DNA of 7,091 nucleotides, taken from NCBI GenBank assembly GCA_027016675.1, contig JALUSH010000261.1, positions 1-7,091 on the forward strand. The letters run 5' to 3'. Positions 1-4,847 of this stretch are shown here, piece by piece. The notes beneath the pieces are model-generated. The model made no database searches. It was not told the origin of the DNA and worked only from the letters and a program-made list of their open reading frames with translations. The translations under genes and the position numbers were made by a program. The number at the start of each line of letters is the position of its first letter. Positions within the stretch are counted from its first letter, which is position 1. The stretch is from Thermodesulfovibrio sp. GTDB taxonomy: Bacteria > Nitrospirota > Thermodesulfovibrionia > Thermodesulfovibrionales > JdFR-85.

Positions 1-195
1 ATTTAGATTCTGATACTTTATTGGTGATATGCCTCTATGAAGTAATATCTCTGCAAATGCCTTTTCAGAATAGCCGGCTATCTCAGATGCCTTACCAAGA
101 GATACCAGCCCGTCCTCAAAAAGTTTGATGGCAAGCAGGAGTTTTAACTCTTCCTCTGATATATTTACTTCTGGTAGTCTTACAGATATACCCAT
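1..195 (-). CDS. UPF0175 family (antitoxin-like) protein, C-terminus cut off by the window
   Basis: The frame opens at ATG 195 and stays open for 65 codons to the window edge, so the C-terminus is not seen. The protein starts MGISVRLPEVNISEEELKL and has a helical core around residues 34-62 with the pattern LGKASEIAGYSEKAFAEIL followed by RGI. This SLGKA-E-AG--...F-E-L-RGI pattern is typical of UPF0175 proteins, small (about 80-90 aa) putative helix-turn-helix DNA-binding proteins often annotated as antitoxins or found beside PIN-domain toxins. The start is supported by a GGGAGGT ribosome binding site 6-7 nt upstream (about 201-208). An extended -10 promoter lies about 25 nt before the start. 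Any toxin partner would lie to the left, outside the window. The family call is from motif recognition. The antitoxin role is a family-level guess. Confidence 0.75.
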   Translation of the reverse strand, partial: MGISVRLPEVNISEEELKLLLAIKLFEDGLVSLGKASEIAGYSEKAFAEILLHRGISPIKYQNLN

Positions 196-385
196 TTATA
201 ACCTCCCGGTCTTTTAATAAATTATAGCATAGGTTACGCTTTTCGGTTCCTCAAACCTGTTTTTAAATAAAAGTTAATACAAAAATTCTGCTAAACATTT
301 TTTTAGAGTAAAATTGACATTATTTATTCACCTTTCAAAAAGGCTTTTTTGATTTTCGTTATCTGTCAAATTTAATGCAAAATTT
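196..385. other. AT-rich spacer with no intact gene, diverged inverted repeats
   Basis: There is no credible coding frame between the UPF0175 start and the end of the DUF1848 fragment, and the stretch is clearly richer in A+T than the flanking genes. It contains two pairs of similar blocks in opposite orientation. TGTCAATTTTA on the minus strand (319-309) faces away from TGTCAAATTTA on the plus strand (364-374), 10 of 11 matching. Farther out, GCAGAATTTTTGTA on the minus strand (291-278) resembles GCAAAATTTTTACA on the plus strand (377-390), 11 of 14 matching. A small hairpin (TCAAAAA/TTTTTGA, 335-352) sits between them. Such layouts can be leftover ends of insertion elements, but AT-rich DNA also produces them by chance. 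Confidence 0.35.
221..229 (-). promoter_or_regulatory. Extended -10 promoter for the UPF0175 gene
   Basis: The minus strand reads TGCTATAAT, a perfect extended -10 element (TGn plus TATAAT), placed so that transcription would start about 15-20 nt before the ribosome binding site and ATG at 195. No good -35 hexamer is seen at 16-18 nt, which is usual for extended -10 promoters. The UPF0175 gene is therefore probably transcribed on its own and not from the nif promoter. Confidence 0.5.
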
Positions 386-482
386 TTACAAAGTGAATCC
401 CATGTTTAATCGTCTAATAAACCATTCTGAGCAGGAGGCTGGAATATCAGTAACGCATACTAACAGAGATAACATTTCCCAT
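386..482 (-). pseudogene. N-terminal remnant of a DUF1848-family gene, frameshifted and truncated
   Basis: ATG 482 follows an AAGGAG ribosome binding site (496-491) at 8 nt and encodes MGNVISVSMR. One extra T at about 452 then breaks the frame, giving Y-stop. If that single base is removed, the reading continues as TDIPASCSEWFIRRLNMGFTL to a stop at 388-386. The joined peptide, ISVSMRTDIPASCSEWF and onward, matches the characteristic start of DUF1848 proteins, which I recall as I-S-x-S-R-R-T-D-I-P-A-x-x-x-E-W-F-x-x-R-L/I-x-x-G. Intact members are roughly 270-300 residues, and the following V-x-N-P-F-N segment and everything after it are missing. The second Arg of the usual SRRTDIP is Met-Arg here, another sign of decay. 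I infer a dead gene with both a frameshift and a large 3' loss. The function of DUF1848 is not established. Confidence 0.7.
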
Positions 483-483
483 C

Positions 484-546
484 TTACACACTCCTTGTCT
501 TCTCAAGCCCGCTTTTTATTAGTTCATACACCGCCCAGCAAACCAT
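484..546 (-). pseudogene. Short open frame ending at the DUF1848 start, possible 3' remnant of a lost gene
   Basis: A frame that is open from 567 ends at TAA 486-484, one base before the DUF1848 start codon. From its only ATG (546) it encodes 20 residues, MVCWAVYELIKSGLEKTRSV. The residue mix looks protein-like and the end-to-start packing is typical of genes in one operon, so this could be the last codons of a gene that once preceded DUF1848. I do not recognise it, its ATG has no ribosome binding site, and upstream the frame is blocked at TGA 570-568 inside a hairpin. It may equally be a chance open stretch. Confidence 0.2.
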
Positions 547-564
547 TTGTTCTTCATGTATGTA

Positions 565-592
565 CCCTCAGAGAGATGATAATCTCTGAGGG
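565..592 (-). terminator. Perfect hairpin 11 nt after the nifD stop codon
   Basis: CCCTCAGAGA (565-574) and TCTCTGAGGG (583-592) form a perfect 10-bp stem with an 8-nt loop. The hairpin lies directly downstream of the nifD stop (604-606). It ends with three G-C pairs at the base, but neither side is followed by a run of T, so it is not a textbook intrinsic terminator. It may mark the 3' end of the nifHD transcript by Rho-dependent termination, or protect the message from exonucleases. Its place, where nifK would be expected to start, suggests nifHD transcription does not need to continue. Confidence 0.5.
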
Positions 593-603
593 CAGAAGGG
601 CAA

Positions 604-2040
604 TCAGATAAATTTCTTCCTTCTTATCAGCCTCCATGTGGGGTTATTCACTGTCATATCCATGTCCCTGGCAAATACAGGGAATCCGTCAAAGCCATGA
701 TAAGGGCCACTGTAGTCCCAGGAATGCATCTGCCTGAAGGGCACACCCATCTTGTGGTATGCATATTTCTCTTTTATCCCTGAGCCCACAAGGTCAGGCC
801 TCAACCTCTTTGTAAACTCCTCAAGTTCATATGGGGTGGCATCGTCATAGATTACAGTACCCTCTTTTAGCTCCGGATATGTCCTCTTATAGTCATCACT
901 ATGGCCAAATTCATAACCAGTGGCGATGACCTCCATGCCAAGGTCCTCGTATGCACCGATGATATGCCTTGGCCTCAGTCCGCCCACGTAGAGCATCACT
1001 GTTTTGCCTTCAAGCCTTGGTCTGTACTGCTCAATAACCCTGTCCATCATGGGTCTGTATTTTTCTATCAGGGCCTCGGCCTTTTCCTTGATCCTGTCGT
1101 CAAAATAGGATGCGATCTTCCTTATACTCTGATATATCTTTGTTGGGCCAAAGAAATTGTACTCAACCCAGGGGATGCCATAGGTCTCCTCCATATGCCG
1201 GCAGATATAGTTCATTGAGCGGTAGCAGTGGATCAGGTTCAGCTTTGCCTTCTGCGTAATGGAGAGTTCGTTTATTGTTCCGTCACCTGTCCAGTGTGCT
1301 ATAACCCTGAGACCCATCTCCTCAAGGACCTTTCTTGTGGCCCAGGCATCCCCACCGATGTTATAGTCACCTATCAGGGCAACATCATAGGGAGTGGATT
1401 TCTCAAGGTCTCCCCTGCCCAGGATATGGTCCCTTATGCTGTCATTCGCAATATGATGCCCAAGGGACTGGCTTACACCCCTGAAACCCTCGCATCTGAC
1501 AGGCACAACAGGGATGCCAAGTTGCTCCGTCATCTTCTTGGCAACAGCTTCGATATCATCTCCTATCAGGCCAATGGGACACTCTGACTGGATACTGATA
1601 CCCTTAGCCAGGGGAAAGAGTTCCTTTATCTCTCTGCAGAGTTGCTCAAGCCTTTTGTCACCACCAAAGACGATGTCTCTTTCCTGAAAGTCACTGGTAA
1701 TATGCATGGTACCAAAGGAATCTATGCCAGTTATGCCATTATAGTAGTTTCTTCGTGACCACCAGCTATACTGGCCACAACCCACAGGTCCATGGCTTAC
1801 ATGCACCACATCCTTTACAGGACCCCATACCACACCCTTTGACCCTGCATAGGCACATCCCCTTATAGTCATCACCCCTGGACGGGACTTTACATTGGAC
1901 TTCACCATGCATCCCGAGCCACACTCACCTGTGGGGTCATTTGGCTTTACATGCTTTGCCCTGAAATTTTTTGTGCGTTCCGGATAGACCTCCAGAACCT
2001 CATCAATCATCTGCTGGGTCTTCTCTATCACACTGCTCAT
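604..2040 (-). CDS. nifD: Nitrogenase molybdenum-iron protein alpha chain NifD
   Basis: NifD is the alpha subunit of the MoFe protein. With NifK it forms the alpha2beta2 tetramer that carries the P-cluster and FeMo-cofactor and reduces N2 to ammonia. The 478-residue protein is close to the usual length (about 480-490) and lacks the internal insertion seen in clostridial and methanogen forms. Visible P-cluster ligands are Cys62, Cys88 and Cys154, in the contexts RGCAYAG, PVGCGQ and QSECPIG. FeMo-cofactor ligands are Cys272 (HCYRSMNY) and His439 (MHSWDYSGPYHGFDGF). Active-site residues Arg96, Gln191, His195 and Arg356 are present. These features identify the molybdenum type, not VnfD or AnfD. 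The start ATG overlaps the nifH stop as ATGA and is preceded by AGGAGG at 7 nt, indicating translational coupling. Oddity: nifK, almost always next, is absent; a hairpin and gene remnants follow. Confidence 0.97.
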   Translation of the reverse strand: MSSVIEKTQQMIDEVLEVYPERTKNFRAKHVKPNDPTGECGSGCMVKSNVKSRPGVMTIRGCAYAGSKGVVWGPVKDVVHVSHGPVGCGQYSWWSRRNYYNGITGIDSFGTMHITSDFQERDIVFGGDKRLEQLCREIKELFPLAKGISIQSECPIGLIGDDIEAVAKKMTEQLGIPVVPVRCEGFRGVSQSLGHHIANDSIRDHILGRGDLEKSTPYDVALIGDYNIGGDAWATRKVLEEMGLRVIAHWTGDGTINELSITQKAKLNLIHCYRSMNYICRHMEETYGIPWVEYNFFGPTKIYQSIRKIASYFDDRIKEKAEALIEKYRPMMDRVIEQYRPRLEGKTVMLYVGGLRPRHIIGAYEDLGMEVIATGYEFGHSDDYKRTYPELKEGTVIYDDATPYELEEFTKRLRPDLVGSGIKEKYAYHKMGVPFRQMHSWDYSGPYHGFDGFPVFARDMDMTVNNPTWRLIRRKKFI

Positions 2041-2879
2041 GCCTCAACCTCCTCACCCTCCAGGATCCCGAACTCCATGAGCAACTGCTCAAGCTCATCC
2101 ATGGTAAGAGGAGTGGGAATAACAAGGTTTTTGTTTTCTGCCATTTTCTTTGCAAGTGCCCTGTACTCATCAGCCTGGGGATGATCAGGAGAGTACTCAA
2201 GCACTGTCATTCTTCTCAACTCCGCCCTCTGCACCTGGTTGTCTCTGGGGATGAAATGGATCATCTGGGTACCTAATTTTTCTGCCAGTGCGGATATGAG
2301 TTCGTATTCCCTGTCAACCTTTCTTGAGTTGCAAATAAGTCCACCAAGTCTTACACCGCCACTCTGTGCATATTTCAGGATTCCCCTTGCTATGTTGTTT
2401 GCAGCGTACATGGCCATCATCTCACCAGAGGTGACTATGTAAATCTCCTTCGCCTTTCCCTCCCTTATGGGCATTGCAAAACCACCGCACACAACATCGC
2501 CAAGGACATCATAGAAGACAAAATCCAGATCCTCTGTGTATGCCCCGTTTTCCTCAAGGAAGTTGATTGCTGTTATTACACCCCGGCCTGCACAGCCCAC
2601 ACCTGGTTCTGGCCCGCCCGACTCTGCACACTTGATGCTGTTGAACCCCTCAAGCAACACCTCTTCAATCTCCAGATCCTCAACAGAGCCCCTCTCTCTT
2701 GCCATGTCCATGACAGTGGCCTGGGCCTTTTTGTGAAGGATCAGTCTTGTTGCATCTGCCTTGGGGTCACAGCCCACTATCATGCATTTGTAGCCTGCCT
2801 CTGCAAGGGCTGCCACTGTGTTCTGCGTTGTTGTTGATTTACCGATACCACCCTTGCCATAGATTGCAATCTGCCTCAT
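2037..2879 (-). CDS. nifH: Nitrogenase iron protein NifH (dinitrogenase reductase)
   Basis: NifH is the homodimeric [4Fe-4S] ATPase that delivers electrons to the MoFe protein and also takes part in FeMo-cofactor maturation. The 280-residue protein has the P-loop GKGGIGKS (residues 8-15), the switch region DPKADATR (38-45), and the cluster ligands Cys96 (GVGCAGRGV) and Cys131 (DVVCGGF). Arg99, the position ADP-ribosylated by DraT in organisms that have it, is kept. Length and sequence look fully functional. I chose ATG 2879 because MRQIAIYGKGG is the normal NifH N-terminus and AGGAGGAG lies 5 nt upstream. An upstream in-frame ATG at 2954 would add 25 unrelated residues and cover the promoter. 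It is the first gene of the nifHD unit, driven by the sigma-54 promoter at 2925-2940, with a leader of about 35 nt. Confidence 0.98.
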   Translation of the reverse strand: MRQIAIYGKGGIGKSTTTQNTVAALAEAGYKCMIVGCDPKADATRLILHKKAQATVMDMARERGSVEDLEIEEVLLEGFNSIKCAESGGPEPGVGCAGRGVITAINFLEENGAYTEDLDFVFYDVLGDVVCGGFAMPIREGKAKEIYIVTSGEMMAMYAANNIARGILKYAQSGGVRLGGLICNSRKVDREYELISALAEKLGTQMIHFIPRDNQVQRAELRRMTVLEYSPDHPQADEYRALAKKMAENKNLVIPTPLTMDELEQLLMEFGILEGEEVEA

Positions 2880-2924
2880 AATAACTCCTCCTTTTGAATT
2901 TTTCTTTCTCTCCTCCTGGATACA

Positions 2925-2940
2925 GGCAATTGTTATGCCA
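2925..2940 (-). promoter_or_regulatory. Sigma-54 (-24/-12) promoter of nifHD
   Basis: The minus strand reads TGGCATAACAATTGCC. This fits the RpoN consensus TGGCAC-N5-TTGCW with the invariant GG and GC doublets at the required 10-nt spacing; the -24 box has T for the sixth base. It lies 46 nt before the nifH ATG, giving a predicted start about 12 nt downstream of the GC and a leader of about 35 nt. Sigma-54 promoters with a NifA-type activator are the rule for nifH in Proteobacteria and several other phyla. I found no TGT-N10-ACA NifA site in the 115 nt up to the neighbouring gene, so the activator site is either inside that gene, diverged or of another type. Confidence 0.85.
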
Positions 2941-3053
2941 GATGTAGAAAACAAGGAAAAAACAGGATTCTTGTGGATACGGCAGGCACAGCCCTTTACA
3001 TATTTGTTCTGACAGCTTCATTTTTGTACGCATGTCTGTGGGGTATAAAAGTT

Positions 3054-3470
3054 TTAGATCTCCCCAAGGATGAATCCTTTTATATCTTCATCTGAAAGGT
3101 CTGTTTCTTTCCACTCCTGGTCTGACAGTATATGCTTGTAGGCCTCTCTGATGATATAGGTAAATACCTCTTCCTCTTTATTTGATCCTGTTTTAACCTG
3201 AACCCTTATCCTTTCATATGCATCACCTTCAAACTGATCAAGTATTAATATTTCCTTCTCGCCAAGCCCCCTGACCACCTTGCCTTTTACAGATGAGGTG
3301 GAGTCCTTCTTTATTCCAGGATAAACCGCCCCTTTTATCCTGCATCGCTTGAATCCTATAAGCACGGCATCTTCCGTCACCCATGAGCTGCCGGTTAAGG
3401 TTCTCAGTACCTGGGGCCACATAAGTGTGCCATAAACAAAGAGGGTATATTTTTTATTATCCATTGACAT
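3054..3470 (-). CDS. Gamma-glutamylcyclotransferase-like (AIG2/GGACT fold) protein
   Basis: A 138-residue protein with the family signature at its N-terminus, FVYGTLM (residues 11-17), which builds the substrate-binding loop. Farther on comes LDQFEGDAYERI (77-88), whose glutamate (Glu81) matches the catalytic acid of gamma-glutamylcyclotransferase and gamma-glutamylamine cyclotransferase folds. Members release 5-oxoproline from gamma-glutamyl compounds, but many bacterial ones have no proven substrate. It is cytosolic, with no signal peptide. ATG 3470 is used, although a second ATG two codons later is equally possible, and neither has a clear ribosome binding site. It lies upstream of nifH on the same strand, but nifH has its own promoter in the 174-nt gap, so a shared function is not implied. 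It is divergent from the diadenylate cyclase gene, 77 nt away. Confidence 0.8.
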   Translation of the reverse strand: MSMDNKKYTLFVYGTLMWPQVLRTLTGSSWVTEDAVLIGFKRCRIKGAVYPGIKKDSTSSVKGKVVRGLGEKEILILDQFEGDAYERIRVQVKTGSNKEEEVFTYIIREAYKHILSDQEWKETDLSDEDIKGFILGEI

Positions 3471-3547
3471 TGAAGTATAATACTATAAGAATGTTTTTAA
3501 AAAGCAATGAGCTACAGATGCTCTTATTAGTGTTTTTATTTTAGACA

Positions 3548-4387
3548 ATGAAAAGCCAGAAAAGCATACTCATCGAGAATGCACTAAAGATAGCTGGAGA
3601 GACGAAGAGTCAGAGTCTCTTTCTGTTTTTAAATACCCTGAGAGACTGCCGCTGGTTTTTGAGATCAGGTCTATGGGCGAACAATAGTATTGTGCTTATT
3701 ATTCCAGGATCACTTAAGATTAAGGACTCAGAGTTTAAGCAGGCAGGGATAAAAGCTATAAGAAGCTGGGCAGGGAATCAGACACGATTTTCAAGGATCA
3801 AGTATGCTTTCCTTCAGGCAGTACTCCAGGGAATAATCTGTGCTGATAGCAAGGTTGTATGTGTGCTTGGTCCCTGGGGAAAGAGCCATCTTGACACTAT
3901 TACAATACATGACCTTGGTCTTTCATGGAGCGAAGAGTTTCCCTTTGATGTTCACTCTCTGATGAAACACAAAGGTTTTCATACAGTAATGGCTGTTGTG
4001 GATATAGCCCTTGACATTGGAGCACTTGGAAGGGAGGGCAAACCTGTTGGAACCATCTTTGTTATTGGTGACACGGGAAACGTGCTTGTCAATTCCCATC
4101 AGGCAGTGTTCAACCCTTTCAGGGGATATCCAAAGAAGGAAAGAATGATAAATCTTCCCGAGGTTGTGGAAAGCATTAAGGAGCTTGCAAAACTTGATGG
4201 AGCATTTATTGTATCTGATGACGGAGTGGTTGAGGCAGCTGGCAGGCATCTTGATACGGAAAGTATGGCATCAAAAACCCTCAGGGGGCTTGGTGCCCGT
4301 CACCGCGCAGCAGCAGCTATCACAAAAAAGACATCCTCTGTATCAGTAGTGGTGTCTGAAAGTACAGGACGGGTAACCCTGTTTTAA
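3548..4387 (+). CDS. Diadenylate cyclase (DAC domain), DacZ-like architecture
   Basis: Makes the second messenger cyclic di-AMP from two ATP. The C-terminal half is a DAC (DisA_N) domain. GREGKPVGTIFVIGD (161-175) is followed by NPFRGYP (189-195), the catalytic DGA motif at 217-219 (KLDGAFIVSDDG), the RHR motif at 251-253 (GLGARHRAAAA) and the end motif VSESTGRVTLF. All key residues are present, so the enzyme should be active. The N-terminal 150 or so residues show no membrane helices (unlike CdaA) and there is no helix-hairpin-helix DNA-binding tail (unlike DisA). The layout with an N-terminal alpha/beta region and a terminal DAC domain resembles archaeal DacZ. The ATG has no clear ribosome binding site; no better in-frame start is visible. 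The gene faces the glnK end and is divergent from the AIG2-like gene. c-di-AMP usually controls potassium and osmotic balance. Confidence 0.85.
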   Translation: MKSQKSILIENALKIAGETKSQSLFLFLNTLRDCRWFLRSGLWANNSIVLIIPGSLKIKDSEFKQAGIKAIRSWAGNQTRFSRIKYAFLQAVLQGIICADSKVVCVLGPWGKSHLDTITIHDLGLSWSEEFPFDVHSLMKHKGFHTVMAVVDIALDIGALGREGKPVGTIFVIGDTGNVLVNSHQAVFNPFRGYPKKERMINLPEVVESIKELAKLDGAFIVSDDGVVEAAGRHLDTESMASKTLRGLGARHRAAAAITKKTSSVSVVVSESTGRVTLF

Positions 4388-4446
4388 AAAGGCCGTATCG
4401 TGGCCACTCTTGAACCTGTTATAAGCAGACGGATTGAATAGAAAAT

Positions 4447-4472
4447 AGCCCTTCCTCTTATTAGGAAGGGCT
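4447..4472 (-). terminator. Intrinsic terminator of the porin-amtB-glnK operon
   Basis: AGCCCTTCCT (4447-4456) and AGGAAGGGCT (4463-4472) form a perfect 10-bp stem with a 6-nt loop. Read on the minus strand it lies 24 nt beyond the glnK stop and is followed by ATTTTCTATT, a fair T-rich tract. On the plus strand it is followed only by TTGG, so it would serve the convergent diadenylate cyclase gene less well, although the hairpin may stop read-through from both sides. Confidence 0.8.
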
Positions 4473-4495
4473 TTGGAGAAGGAGGGATAGAACTA

Positions 4496-4834
4496 TCAAA
4501 GTGCATCTTTACCTTTTTCACCTGTTCGTATACGATATGCCTCATCAACAGGGATCTCGAAAATCTTTCCGTCACCGATATTGCCTGTATTGGCAGTGGC
4601 TATTATCTTCTCAATAACATCCGGTGCCATATCCTCTGTAACTACCACCTCAATCTTTATCTTTGGCAGAAACTGAACCTCGTATTCCGTGCCCCTGTAA
4701 ACCTCTTTCTGACCTTTTTGTCGACCAAACCCTTTTACCTCGGTAACGGTCATGCCCTGAATGCCTATTTCGGTAAGGGCAGTTTTTACCTCATCTAATT
4801 TAAAAGGCTTAATAATGGCTTCTATCTTTTTCAT
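4496..4834 (-). CDS. glnK: P-II nitrogen regulatory protein, GlnK type
   Basis: A trimeric P-II signal protein that senses ATP/ADP and 2-oxoglutarate. Under ammonium excess it plugs AmtB, and it also acts on other nitrogen targets. The 112-residue length is exact for the family. It begins MKKIEAIIKPFKLDEVK. The T-loop (about 37-55) contains Tyr51, the uridylylation site (YRGTEYEVQFLPK). The B-loop GNIGDGKIF (85-92) with Lys90, and the C-loop residues Arg101 and Arg103 (YRIRTGEKG), bind nucleotide. The gene follows amtB by 13 nt, and its AAGGAGG site begins two bases after the amtB stop, so the two are co-translated. Linkage to amtB is why I call it glnK and not glnB, since sequence alone does not separate them. 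Whether it also modulates nitrogenase here is not visible. No NifI-type P-II genes lie between nifH and nifD. Confidence 0.93.
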   Translation of the reverse strand: MKKIEAIIKPFKLDEVKTALTEIGIQGMTVTEVKGFGRQKGQKEVYRGTEYEVQFLPKIKIEVVVTEDMAPDVIEKIIATANTGNIGDGKIFEIPVDEAYRIRTGEKGKDAL

Positions 4835-4847
4835 TGATGCCTCCTTG

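Noticed and set aside
314..342. TTGACA (314-319) as a plus-strand -35 box
   Set aside because: No TATAAT-like hexamer lies 16-18 nt downstream, and there is no supported plus-strand gene to transcribe.
331..350. CCTTT/AAAGG stem followed by CTTTTTT as a plus-strand terminator
   Set aside because: The stem is only 5 bp and mostly A-T, and no plus-strand gene precedes it.
375..611. Plus-strand 78-codon open frame running into the nifD 3' end
   Set aside because: It has no ribosome binding site, overlaps the hairpin and nifD end on the opposite strand, resembles no family I know, and lies antisense to the DUF1848 remnant.
604..2040. nifD as the alpha chain of an alternative (vanadium or iron-only) nitrogenase
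   Set aside because: Its residues around the cofactor (Arg96, Gln191, His195, Cys272, His439), its length and its overall match are those of molybdenum NifD, and no vnfG/anfG-like delta gene follows.
2880..2954. N-terminal extension of nifH to an upstream ATG (25 extra residues)
   Set aside because: It would cover the sigma-54 promoter and ribosome binding site, and NifH proteins begin at MRQIAIYGKGG.
3464..3489. TTGACA with TATAAG as a promoter for the diadenylate cyclase
   Set aside because: The spacing is only 14 nt, and the TATAAT at 3476-3481 is just 6 nt from the -35 match, so neither pair is a convincing promoter.
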